Assembly (NCBI GenBank): GCA_023440865.1
Contig: JAEXRM010000023.1
Coordinates: forward strand, 1 to 19,355
DNA length: 19,355 nt
Source of the DNA: Bacillota bacterium
GTDB taxonomy: Bacteria > Bacillota > Clostridia > DSM-8532
Reading direction: 5' to 3'
Shown here: in pieces, positions 1 to 7,374 of the stretch
Position numbering within the stretch: the first letter of the stretch is position 1
Layout of the letters: every line of letters begins with the position of its first letter
Notes under the pieces: model-generated
Seen by the model: only the letters and a program-made list of their open reading frames with translations
What the model was told of the DNA's origin: nothing
The model's database searches: none
Program-made: the position numbers and the translations under genes

Positions 1-60
1 ACACACCACAGCCACATGCCACACACCACAGCCACATGCCACACACCACAGCCACACGGC
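1..60. repeat. 20-bp tandem repeat, about 3 copies, at left edge
   Basis: The unit acacaccacagccacatgcc occurs twice exactly (1-20, 21-40). A third copy (41-60) differs only near its end. The array probably continues off the left edge. It lies upstream of the lipoprotein gene, and no promoter is visible in 1-124, so that gene may be transcribed from further upstream. The unit carries a CATG core, as do other short repeats in this window. Confidence 0.9.
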
Positions 61-139
61 CAAACACATGCCACTGCCTCAACCTACGCATCCCCGCACA
101 CCGGTCCACAGCGGACCCCACATGAAGGAGGATCACGTC

Positions 140-1342
140 ATGAAGAAGACATCCACGGTTCGCGCATCCAGACGGATCGCCCTCGCATCGGCCGCCATGC
201 TGACCCTGGCGACTCTGGCCGGATGCGGCAGCGCTTCTCCCGTTGCACCGGCATCCGCCTCCGTATCCGCCTCGGCCGAATCTGCGGCGGCCACCGCCAC
301 CCCGGAAGCCAGCGCCAGCGAATCTGCATCCGCCTCGACCAAAGCGGCGGCCGGTCCCTATTATGCCGCGGATGCCACCGCCGAGAGCATCGTCAAGGAC
401 GCCGCCGGAAAGGGTATGGTCGGCAACTGGGGTTTGGGCAACGAGTATGAGATCCAGGCGCTCCTGTCCAAGTACGGTCAGCCGGTGACCTTCCTGTCTC
501 AGGCATTCGACATGGATGGCTTCGACGACGACTCCATCCTGCTTGCCTCCGCCATGACCTACAACGAGCTGGGTCTGGTGAAGAACAGTTATGACGGCGG
601 ATACAAGTATGGGGACAAGGTCGGCTTCATCGACATGAACGATGAGGGCGTGGCGATGCTCGAGGACAACCTGTTCTGCTCCAAGAAGTTCGCCGCCGCC
701 AACCCGAACACCGTCAAGGCGTTCATCGCCGCAACCATGAAGGGCTGGAAGGATGCCTGCGCCGATCCGGCCGCCGCCGCCGAGATCGTCTTCAAGTACG
801 GTTCCTCCGTTTCAGCAGAGCACCAGGCCTACATGGCGGGCGAGGTCAAGAAGCTGGTCGAGACCGATACCACCGGCGCCACCGTCACCGAATACGGCAA
901 GCTTGACGACGCGGCGCTGGGCCAGACCCTGGAACTCGCCAAGCAGTACATCGCCCTCAAGGATGCGGCCGCGGCGGACAAGCTCAAGGCCATGACCCTC
1001 GACGACATCCGCGACGCGTCCTTCCTTGCGGGTTCCGCCACGGCGGGCACACCCGAGAAGAGCAAGGTCACCATCCAGCTCAAGTGGCTGCCGCAGGCCC
1101 AGTTCATGGGGTACTACGTGGCGCTCGACAAGGGCTACTACAAGGAAGCGGGACTCGACGTCACCATCGTGCCCGGCGGCGGCGACATCTCCGAAACCAC
1201 GGCCGTCTACTCCGGCCAGGTCGACTTCGGCGTGACCTGGGTCTCGAACCTCATCGCCGCGAACGCAGGCGGCATGGACCTGGTCGAGGTGGCGCAGGTG
1301 TTCCAGCGCTCCGGCCTCGTGCTGGTCTACAAGACCAACTGA
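140..1342 (+). CDS. NMT1/THI5-family ABC substrate-binding lipoprotein, circularly permuted
   Basis: A 400-aa extracytoplasmic binding protein for an ABC importer. The start at 140 is chosen because AAGGAGG (125-131) sits 8 bases upstream and the protein then opens with a lipoprotein signal: basic MKKTSTVRASRR, a hydrophobic core and lipobox LAGC with the lipidated Cys at 29. An Ala/Ser-rich tether follows (about 30-72). Residues about 83-298 (VGNWGLGNEYE at 94, MTYNEL at 139, FIAATMKGW at 195) match what is normally the C-terminal two-thirds of this family. Residues about 309-400 (KVTIQLKWLPQAQF, DKGYYKEAGLDV, SGQVDFGVTW, VFQRSG) match what is normally the N-terminal third. The order is therefore reversed, and the stop falls right after VYKTN, where the family normally runs on into the other half. 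Neighbouring pyrimidine-degrading enzymes suggest a pyrimidine-like ligand (inference). The permease and ATPase genes must lie outside the window. Confidence 0.88.
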   Translation: MKKTSTVRASRRIALASAAMLTLATLAGCGSASPVAPASASVSASAESAAATATPEASASESASASTKAAAGPYYAADATAESIVKDAAGKGMVGNWGLGNEYEIQALLSKYGQPVTFLSQAFDMDGFDDDSILLASAMTYNELGLVKNSYDGGYKYGDKVGFIDMNDEGVAMLEDNLFCSKKFAAANPNTVKAFIAATMKGWKDACADPAAAAEIVFKYGSSVSAEHQAYMAGEVKKLVETDTTGATVTEYGKLDDAALGQTLELAKQYIALKDAAAADKLKAMTLDDIRDASFLAGSATAGTPEKSKVTIQLKWLPQAQFMGYYVALDKGYYKEAGLDVTIVPGGGDISETTAVYSGQVDFGVTWVSNLIAANAGGMDLVEVAQVFQRSGLVLVYKTN

Positions 1343-1347
1343 GACAA

Positions 1348-1389
1348 CCGCCACCGGCGGGATGACAATCGGCGGGCAGCTTCCGCCGA
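1348..1389 (+). terminator. Two GC-rich hairpins after the lipoprotein gene, possible terminator or attenuator
   Basis: ccgcc (1348-1352) pairs with ggcgg (1356-1360), and tcggcgg (1369-1375) pairs with ccgccga (1383-1389). They begin 6 bases after the stop codon. Neither is followed by a T-run, so a classical intrinsic terminator is not supported. They could instead be a transcript-end stabiliser or a weak terminator. Confidence 0.3.
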
Positions 1390-1430
1390 CCGGTCGCCGC
1401 CATGAAAGAGAGAACCCATTCCGGAATCAT

Positions 1431-1480
1431 CAAGAACCATACCGAACCATGCGATACCATGCCGAACCATGCCGAACCAT
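1431..1480. repeat. 10-bp tandem repeat, five degenerate copies
   Basis: Five consecutive 10-base blocks read caagaaccat, accgaaccat, gcgataccat, gccgaaccat and gccgaaccat. A further related block (acagaaccat) lies at 1511-1520. The period is one helical turn, which would place each copy on the same DNA face. There is no coding sense in the repeat. Confidence 0.85.
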
Positions 1481-1657
1481 GCAAACCACACAGAACCCCC
1501 ACGTAACCGTACAGAACCATGCCGGAACACCGCAAGGACAACCCCCGCATCGTTTCATCCGAAACCTTGCGCATGATCAGGCTCGCACACCAAAGAGAAA
1601 CGGCGGGACATCCGCCGCGGGACACACGACATTGTTCGGCCGCAAGACCCGCGGCAC

Positions 1658-1696
1658 GGGGCCACCGGTCCGACGCACCATCGTACCGGCGGCCCC
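1658..1696 (+). promoter_or_regulatory. Imperfect inverted repeat in the dihydropyrimidinase leader
   Basis: ggggccaccggt (1658-1669) is complementary to accggcggcccc (1685-1696) except for one mismatch, with a 15-base loop. It ends about 26 bases before the ribosome site of the next gene. It could form an RNA hairpin acting on read-through or be a protein-binding site. No function is shown. Confidence 0.45.
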
Positions 1697-1735
1697 ATCC
1701 CTCCACCAGACCGGTTCATGAAAAGGAGGCGTGGC

Positions 1736-3115
1736 ATGAAGCAACTGTTCACACACGGCACCCTTGTCACGGCGACGGATTGTTATCAGGCGGACCTGCT
1801 CGTCGAAGACGGCATCATCCGCGCAATCGGCACCAATCTGCCTGCGGAGGGCGCCACGATGATCGATGTCAGTGGCAAGCTGCTGCTGCCGGGAGCCATC
1901 GACGTCCATACCCACCTGGAAATGCCGTTCGGCGGCACCGTGTCGGCCGACAGCTACCTGGCGGGCACACGCGCCGCCGCCTGTGGCGGCGTCACCACGG
2001 TGTTCGACTATCCGATGCAGCGCAAGGGCCGCGGCATCGTGGAAACCGTCCGTCAGCGCGATGCGCTCTGCGCGCCGCAGGCCTGCGTGGACTACGCCTT
2101 TCACTGCATCATCACCGACCTCAACGAAGGCACGTTGCTCGACGAGTTCGAAGCCGCGGTCGCCTACGGCATCACCAGCTTCAAGTGCTTCATGGTCTAC
2201 AAGAAGGAAGGGATGATGGTGGACGACGCCACCCTGGTGCGCGTCATGAAACGGGCCAAGGAGGTCGGCGCCATCACGAACCTCCACGCTGAGAACCCCG
2301 ATCTGATCGACCTGAACATTGAAAAATTCCGGGCCGAGGGCAACCTGTCCGCCTGGTATCACTACCTGTCACGGCCCGAGAGCGTCGAGGCGGAGGCGGA
2401 CAAGCGCGCGGTTCACTGGGCGCGGTATGTCGATGCGCCGCTGTACCTGGTGCACATGGCGGACAAGGAGGGGCTCGAGGCAGCCGTTGCGGCCCGTCGG
2501 GACGGATACGAAGTCTATGTGGAAACCTGTCCGCAGTACCTTGCCTTCACAAGCGAGGTCTACAAGCGCGAGGATGGCCGCAATTTCGTGTGCTCGCCGC
2601 CCATCAAGGGGCAGGAAAGCCAGGACGCGCTCTGGCAGGCGGTCCGCAACGGCACGCTCGATGTCGTCGCAACCGATCACTGCCCGTTCCAAAGCCATGA
2701 GAAGGATTGGGGCAAGGATGACTTCACCCGGATCCCCAACGGGTGCGCCGGGGTCGAGAACCTGTATCCGTACATGCTTTCCGCCGCCAACGCGGGCAAG
2801 GTCTCCTTCTCCCGCGTTGTCGAGCTGTGCGCGACAAACCCGGCGCGCATCTTCGGCTGTACGACCAAAGGCTCCCTCACGCCCGGCAAGGATGCGGACC
2901 TGGTCGTTTACGATCCAGACAAGGCGTTCACGATTTCTGCGTCAAACATGCATTCGGACGTCGACCACACCATCTGGGAAGGAACCACCCTTACGGGCTA
3001 TCCGGTGCAGACCTGGGTCCGGGGTCGCCTGGTCTACGACAACGGCGCCTTCGTCGGGGAGCCAGGCTACGGCCGGTATGTCGCGCGATCCCCGCGCAAG
3101 GGAGGCACGCCATGA
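1736..3115 (+). CDS. hydA: Dihydropyrimidinase / D-hydantoinase
   Basis: A 459-aa cytoplasmic metal-dependent amidohydrolase that opens the ring of 5,6-dihydrouracil or dihydrothymine (or hydantoins) to give the N-carbamoyl-beta-amino acid. The start at 1736 follows AAGGAGG (1723-1729) by 6 bases; an upstream in-frame ATG at 1718 would place the ribosome site inside the gene. Binuclear metal-site residues are all visible: H58 and H60 in DVHTH, the lysine to be carboxylated K150 in TSFKCFMVYK, H184 in NLHAEN, H240 in YLVHMAD, and D314 in VATDHCPF. Length is normal for the family. The stop codon overlaps the next start (ATGA), so the dehydrogenase is translationally coupled. Allantoinase and other amidohydrolases are less likely because the FKCFMVYK region and the gene neighbours are those of dihydropyrimidinases. 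Confidence 0.95.
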   Translation: MKQLFTHGTLVTATDCYQADLLVEDGIIRAIGTNLPAEGATMIDVSGKLLLPGAIDVHTHLEMPFGGTVSADSYLAGTRAAACGGVTTVFDYPMQRKGRGIVETVRQRDALCAPQACVDYAFHCIITDLNEGTLLDEFEAAVAYGITSFKCFMVYKKEGMMVDDATLVRVMKRAKEVGAITNLHAENPDLIDLNIEKFRAEGNLSAWYHYLSRPESVEAEADKRAVHWARYVDAPLYLVHMADKEGLEAAVAARRDGYEVYVETCPQYLAFTSEVYKREDGRNFVCSPPIKGQESQDALWQAVRNGTLDVVATDHCPFQSHEKDWGKDDFTRIPNGCAGVENLYPYMLSAANAGKVSFSRVVELCATNPARIFGCTTKGSLTPGKDADLVVYDPDKAFTISASNMHSDVDHTIWEGTTLTGYPVQTWVRGRLVYDNGAFVGEPGYGRYVARSPRKGGTP

Positions 3116-4863
3116 AGGATCCCCATGCATACCGGGACATCTCCCTTGCCGAGGAGGCCGCCGGATGTCTCCTGTGCAGCCCCGCTCCGTGCACATCCGC
3201 CTGCCCGCACGGCGTGCCGGTGGATCGGATCATCCGCGCGATCCGCTTTGACAACCTCTCCGGCGCCGCGTACCGTGTCGAAGCGGGCGTGCCGTGCGCG
3301 ACCTGCACAACGCGCGCCTGTATGGAGGCATGTCCGAAGGCGCGGATCAACCGGCCGGTCCCCATCGACGCTTTGCTTGGGCGGGTGGCGCACTGCGCTC
3401 CGGACCTGCGTCTTCCCATCGGTGGCGTCTCCACGGCCGCGATCGCCGTGGCTGCGGATGCCGTGACCCCGGATGCCGTGACCCCGGATGCCGCGATCCC
3501 GGACGCCGTGACCCCGGATGCCGCACCGGCGGCACCGATGCAGCCGGTGTGGAAGGCACCCCGAGACACCATGCCGGTCCGCCACCCTTCGGTCGCTTCC
3601 GGCGTTGATCTCTCGATCGAATTTTGCGGCTTGACCTGCGAGAATCCGTTTTTTCTTTCCTCCTCGGTCGTCTGCAGCAACGAGGAGATGACGGCCCGCG
3701 CATTCGACATGGGGTGGGCCGGCGCGGCCTTCAAGACCATCGGCCTGTTCGTTCCCGAGGAAGTCTCCCCCCGTTTTGATGCGTTGCGCAAGGAAAGTGT
3801 GCCGTTTGTCGGCTTCAAGAACATCGAACAGATCTCGGACCATCCGCTGGAGGCGAATCTCGGATTTCTGTGGCGCCTCAAGCGCGCTTACCCCGGAAAG
3901 ATCCTCATCGCCTCGATCATGGGTCGCACCGAGGCCGAGTGGACCACGCTCGCCCGTCTGGTGACCGAAGCCGGAGCCGACATCATCGAGTGCAACTTCT
4001 CCTGCCCGCACATGGCTGCGGACGGCCTGGGCTCGGATGTCGGACAGAATCCCGCCCTCGTGGCCGCCTACACGGCCGCGGTCCGTCGCGGCAGCCCGCT
4101 GCCGGTGCTTGCGAAGATGACCCCGAACACCGGCAACATGGAACCGGCGGCCTGTGCCGCCGTGGCTGCCGGTGCAACGGGACTGGCCGCCATCAACACC
4201 ATCAAGAGCATTCTCAATGTCGACCTGCGTTCCTTCTCGTCCGGTCCGGACGTCCGCAGCCGCTCCAGCGTGGGCGGTTACTCCGGCAAGGCCGTCAAGC
4301 CCATCGCATTGCGTTTCATCCATTCGCTCGCCGCGAGTCCGGAGCTCGCGGGTGTCCCCATCAGCGGCATGGGCGGCATCGAAACCTGGCGGGATGCGGC
4401 CGAGTTCATCGCCATGGGCTGCCGGAACATCCAGATCACCACGGCGGTCATGCAGTACGGCTACCGCATCATCGACGACCTCCTCGAGGGCATGGCGCTG
4501 TATCTCGCCGAAAGCGGCTTTCGTCGGCTGGACGATCTGGTCGGGCAGGCGCTTGCGAAGATCGTGCCCGCTGAAGCGCTCGATCGGGCGAGTATCAGCT
4601 TTCCGCGCTTTGACCGGACCACCTGTGTCGGGTGCGGCCGATGCGTCATCTCGTGCCGGGACGGCGGTCATCAGGCCCTACACCACCACCCGGACAGCCG
4701 CCGTCCCATTCTGGATGCCGCCCGGTGCGTCGGCTGCCAGCTGTGCGCGGTGGTCTGCCCCGCACAGGCCATTGCGCAGGGCCCCCGCACGACAAAAAAG
4801 ACCAGATCGCCTCTGGAGGTCAGGCAGTCCTCCACCGAAGCGGTCCCCGCCTATGCCGGCTGA
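3112..4863 (+). CDS. preA: PreA-like dihydropyrimidine dehydrogenase with extra N-terminal Fe-S domain
   Basis: A 583-aa enzyme expected to interconvert uracil/thymine and the 5,6-dihydro form. The start at 3112 overlaps the previous stop and has GGGAGG just upstream. Residues 1-95 carry two cysteine clusters (C19, C22, C27, C31; C62, C65, C70, C74, followed by INRPV), like the N-terminal Fe-S domain of PreT, GltD and mammalian DPD. A linker (about 112-150) contains PDAVT-type repeats. Residues about 165-490 form the FMN-binding dihydroorotate-dehydrogenase-like barrel: the catalytic loop NFSCPH with C298, AKMTPN (334-339), INTIKS (361-366), GGYSGKAVKPIALR (388-401) and GMGGI (419-423). The C-terminus has two [4Fe-4S] motifs (CVGCGRCVISC from 505, CVGCQLCAVVC from 539). 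The FAD- and NADPH-binding domains that sit between the Fe-S and FMN domains in DPD are absent, so electrons must come from another protein such as ferredoxin or a separate PreT-like subunit (inference). Confidence 0.92.
   Translation: MKDPHAYRDISLAEEAAGCLLCSPAPCTSACPHGVPVDRIIRAIRFDNLSGAAYRVEAGVPCATCTTRACMEACPKARINRPVPIDALLGRVAHCAPDLRLPIGGVSTAAIAVAADAVTPDAVTPDAAIPDAVTPDAAPAAPMQPVWKAPRDTMPVRHPSVASGVDLSIEFCGLTCENPFFLSSSVVCSNEEMTARAFDMGWAGAAFKTIGLFVPEEVSPRFDALRKESVPFVGFKNIEQISDHPLEANLGFLWRLKRAYPGKILIASIMGRTEAEWTTLARLVTEAGADIIECNFSCPHMAADGLGSDVGQNPALVAAYTAAVRRGSPLPVLAKMTPNTGNMEPAACAAVAAGATGLAAINTIKSILNVDLRSFSSGPDVRSRSSVGGYSGKAVKPIALRFIHSLAASPELAGVPISGMGGIETWRDAAEFIAMGCRNIQITTAVMQYGYRIIDDLLEGMALYLAESGFRRLDDLVGQALAKIVPAEALDRASISFPRFDRTTCVGCGRCVISCRDGGHQALHHHPDSRRPILDAARCVGCQLCAVVCPAQAIAQGPRTTKKTRSPLEVRQSSTEAVPAYAG
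3457..3531 (+). repeat. 15-bp in-frame tandem repeat in the dehydrogenase linker
   Basis: The unit gatgccgtgaccccg is repeated at 3457, 3472, 3487 and 3502 with few changes, and a decayed fifth copy starts at 3517. It encodes repeats of Asp-Ala-Val-Thr-Pro. Because the unit is a multiple of three, copy-number change would alter linker length without breaking the frame. It sits exactly between the N-terminal Fe-S domain and the FMN barrel. Confidence 0.92.
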
Positions 4864-4896
4864 CACGCAAGCCCGGACGGAACGCCATCGCCAACC

Positions 4897-4940
4897 TGTG
4901 GGGCGCGGCGGGTCCGCAGGATACGACACCCGCCGCCACA
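4897..4940 (+). promoter_or_regulatory. Hairpin just upstream of the amidase ribosome site
   Basis: gcggcgggt (4905-4913) pairs perfectly with acccgccgc (4928-4936) across a 14-base loop. tgtgg (4897-4901) can extend the stem towards caca at the 3' side with a bulge. It lies within the 95-base gap and ends 5 bases before the AAGGAG site. It may modulate relative expression of the amidase inside the operon transcript. There is no T-run. Confidence 0.4.
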
Positions 4941-4958
4941 GGCACAAGGAGTGACGCT

Positions 4959-6224
4959 ATGATGACAAGCCATATGCCGCGCATTCAGGAAAGCCCCGCG
5001 ACCTGCAGCCTTTCGCGCATGCAGGAGAAGATCAGCACATTCTCCCGGTTTGGCGATACGGGAAGGGGCGGCATCACCCGCTTTTCCCTCTCAACGGAGG
5101 CACTGGCGGCCCGAAGCGAGTTCGCTCGCCGCATGACCGCGCTTGGCGCCCCGGTGGTGTCGGATGACATGGGAAACCTCTATGCCACATTGCCGGGCAC
5201 GGAGCAACTGTCCGCCATCTGCTCGGGCTCTCACCTCGATTCGGTCCGCCAGGGCGGCAACTACGACGGCGTCCTGGGGGTCCTCGCCGCGATGGAGGTG
5301 GCCGAAACGCTCGCCAGAGGGGATCTTCGGCTGCGGCATCCTTTCACGGTCGTTGTCTGGACCAACGAGGAGGGCGCGCGTTTCGAGCCGGCCATGATGT
5401 CCTCGGGCGTCGTCTGCGGCAAGTTCGACCGGGACACCATGCTCGCGTCCGTGGCGAAGGACGACCCGACCCTCACTTTCGGCATGGCGCTCGAGCGGTC
5501 CGGCTGGCTGGGCAGCGAAAAGAACCGCCTGTCACCGGAAAACACGGCCGCCTTGTTCGAGCTGCACATCGAGCAGGGGCCGGTGCTGGAAACGGAGGGC
5601 ATCGACATCGGCGTCGTCGAGGGCGTCTGCGGCATGATCAACTACGAATTCATCTTCACCGGGCAGGCGGGACACGCCGGCACCACGCCGATGCGCCTGC
5701 GCCGGGATGCCCTGTACGCGGCAGCGCGCACCATCCAGTACCTGCACGACGCGTTCGACGAGCTGGATCCGCGTCTGGTCTACACCACAGGCAAGATTGC
5801 CGCGCATCCGAACATCCACACCATCATTCCGGACGAGGTGCGTTTCACGCTGGATGCGCGCCATCAGGATCCGTCCGTGATCCAGGAGGTCCTGCGCATC
5901 ATCCGGCGCATCCCCTCCGAGGTCGAGCGGTGCGGCGTGCGGATCGAGGAAGCCTGGAGCCGGAAAACGGTGGCCTTCGACAAATCCCTCGCCAACCTGG
6001 TGGCACAGGCCTGCCAGGACCATGGCTATTCGCATCGCCGCATGTACAGCGGCCCCGGCCACGACGCCCAGTATATCGCCGACCTGGTGCCGACGACCAT
6101 GGTTTTTGTGCCGAGTGATGGCGGCCACAGCCACTGCGAGCTCGAGCACACGCCGGCGGAAGCCTGCTGGAAGGGGGCCAATGTGCTCCTCGGCGCCATC
6201 CTTGCCGCCGATGCGCAGTTGTAG
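4959..6224 (+). CDS. M20-family N-carbamoyl-amino-acid amidase (probable beta-ureidopropionase)
   Basis: A 421-aa metal-dependent amidohydrolase of the allantoate amidohydrolase / N-carbamoyl-L-amino acid hydrolase / beta-ureidopropionase group. It is expected to split N-carbamoyl-beta-alanine (or the methyl homologue) into the beta-amino acid, CO2 and ammonia. The start at 4959 has AAGGAG at 4946-4951 with 7 bases spacing; a second ATG follows immediately at 4962. Visible family motifs: GSHLDSV (H92), GGNYDGVLGV (D103), WTNEEGARF (E137, E138), ELHIEQGPVLE (H203), the dimer-lid motif GQAGHAGTTPM (236-245), GPGHDAQ (366-371) and the final metal-ligand region GGHSHCELEHTPAE (around H392). Length is typical. 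Position after dihydropyrimidinase and dehydrogenase makes the pyrimidine role more likely than allantoate degradation, but substrate choice cannot be read from the motifs alone. Confidence 0.9.
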   Translation: MMTSHMPRIQESPATCSLSRMQEKISTFSRFGDTGRGGITRFSLSTEALAARSEFARRMTALGAPVVSDDMGNLYATLPGTEQLSAICSGSHLDSVRQGGNYDGVLGVLAAMEVAETLARGDLRLRHPFTVVVWTNEEGARFEPAMMSSGVVCGKFDRDTMLASVAKDDPTLTFGMALERSGWLGSEKNRLSPENTAALFELHIEQGPVLETEGIDIGVVEGVCGMINYEFIFTGQAGHAGTTPMRLRRDALYAAARTIQYLHDAFDELDPRLVYTTGKIAAHPNIHTIIPDEVRFTLDARHQDPSVIQEVLRIIRRIPSEVERCGVRIEEAWSRKTVAFDKSLANLVAQACQDHGYSHRRMYSGPGHDAQYIADLVPTTMVFVPSDGGHSHCELEHTPAEACWKGANVLLGAILAADAQL

Positions 6225-6263
6225 GCACACGACGGGAAGATGCCTGCGGGCAGGGAGGTCCCC

Positions 6264-7367
6264 ATGAACTGGACATTTCACATGACAACCCGCGCATGCG
6301 GCGGCCGCGGCTGCCTCAAGGCACAGGGGCACCACCTCGCCGGCCTCGGACGGAAGGCGCTGGTCGTGACCGGCCGCAACGCCGCCCGCGCATGCGGCGC
6401 GCTCGACGATGTCCTGGGGGTGCTTGCGGCTGCCGGCATCGGCCATGCCGTTTTTGACGGGGTCGAGCCGAACCCGTCGATCGATACGGTTCGCCGTGCG
6501 GCGGACCGTGCAAGGGCCGAGCGGGCGGACCTCGTGATCGGCATCGGCGGCGGCTCGCCGCTCGACGCCGCCAAGGCGGTCGCACTGCTTGCGACGAACC
6601 TGCTCGATGACGACGCGCTCTTCGCCGGCAACTGGGCGAATCCGCCCTTGCCGATCGTCGCCGTCCCCACCACATCCGGCACCGGCAGCGAGGTGACACA
6701 GTACGCCATCCTCACGGACAACCGCATGCAGTCCAAGCGAAACCTCGCGTCCCCGATCCTGTTCCCGACACTGGCCTACTGCGATCCGGCCTATACGGAC
6801 AACCTGCCCCGGGTCGTCTCGATCCATACGGCCGTCGATGCCCTGTCGCATGCACTGGAAGGCTTCGTCTCCGCCCGCTCCAATCCCGTCACCGACCCCA
6901 TGGCCAAGGAAGCACTCTGCATCATCGGCTCGTGCCTCGGCCAGCTGGCATCCGGCGCGCCGGATGCCGCCCTGCGGGACCGGCTCATGCTCGGCTCCAC
7001 GCTCGGCGGCATGGTGATCGCGCATACGGGCACCACCGCCCTGCATGCGATGGGATACTCCCTCACATATTTCCACAACATCGACCATGGCCGGGCAAAC
7101 GGCCTGCTGATGGCGCCGTGGCTTGCCTTTGTCGCGGCGCATGCGCCGGAGCGCGTGGCGGAAGCCATCGCCGCGATGGGTCTTTCATCGCTGGCCGCCC
7201 TCGACAACCTGCTCGATGCCCTGCTCGGAACGAAAGAGGCGTTGACGGAGGCGGAGGCCGTCCGCTATGCGGGGATTTCCGCCAAGGCGGGCAACCTGCC
7301 GAACTCCCTGCGCCTTCCAAACCGCGAGGACCTGGCCGGCCTGTACCGGACGCTGGTTCCCGCCTGA
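6264..7367 (+). CDS. Iron-containing alcohol dehydrogenase, possible malonic semialdehyde reductase
   Basis: A 367-aa group III (iron-type) NAD(P)-dependent alcohol dehydrogenase. The start at 6264 follows GGGAGG (6253-6258) by 5 bases; the in-frame ATG at 6240 lacks a good site. The nucleotide-binding motif is IGIGGGSPLDAAK (92-104), and PTTSGTGSEVT (135-145) is the family signature. Iron ligands fit D192 and H196 in DALSHALEG, H261 in ALHAMGY and H275 in HNIDHGRAN. Length is slightly short of the usual 380-385. It lies 39 bases after the amidase on the same strand, so it is probably in the same transcript. The pathway converts beta-alanine to malonic semialdehyde, and reduction of that aldehyde to 3-hydroxypropionate is a sensible role (inference). 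The required aminotransferase is not in the window. Other short aldehydes or sulfoacetaldehyde remain possible substrates. Confidence 0.88.
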   Translation: MNWTFHMTTRACGGRGCLKAQGHHLAGLGRKALVVTGRNAARACGALDDVLGVLAAAGIGHAVFDGVEPNPSIDTVRRAADRARAERADLVIGIGGGSPLDAAKAVALLATNLLDDDALFAGNWANPPLPIVAVPTTSGTGSEVTQYAILTDNRMQSKRNLASPILFPTLAYCDPAYTDNLPRVVSIHTAVDALSHALEGFVSARSNPVTDPMAKEALCIIGSCLGQLASGAPDAALRDRLMLGSTLGGMVIAHTGTTALHAMGYSLTYFHNIDHGRANGLLMAPWLAFVAAHAPERVAEAIAAMGLSSLAALDNLLDALLGTKEALTEAEAVRYAGISAKAGNLPNSLRLPNREDLAGLYRTLVPA

Positions 7368-7374
7368 TGCCGGC

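Larger units (their letters stand above)
1343..1735. other. 393-bp intergenic region with repeats and hairpins, no gene
   Basis: I found no convincing gene here; the open frames on both strands are low-complexity and lack ribosome sites. The gap contains GC-rich hairpins just after the lipoprotein stop, a 10-bp direct repeat series (1431-1480), a short stem (1601-1606 with 1612-1617) and a longer imperfect inverted repeat (1658-1696) before the dihydropyrimidinase. I cannot point to a clear promoter. There is no sign of the family's missing half continuing here after the lipoprotein stop. Confidence 0.7.

Noticed and set aside
1..60. Possible CRISPR array
   Set aside because: Copies are directly contiguous with no spacers, and no cas gene is present.
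1362..1721. 119-aa open frame in the gap before the dihydropyrimidinase
   Set aside because: It translates the 10-bp repeat and GC-rich spacer, lacks a ribosome site and looks like no protein family.
3067..4671. 534-aa open frame on the - strand opposite the dihydropyrimidine dehydrogenase
   Set aside because: Low-complexity Arg/Gly/His protein without motifs, caused by GC-rich third positions of the real gene.
5532..7142. 536-aa open frame on the - strand opposite the amidase and alcohol dehydrogenase
   Set aside because: Spans two well-supported genes, has no recognisable domain and no ribosome site.
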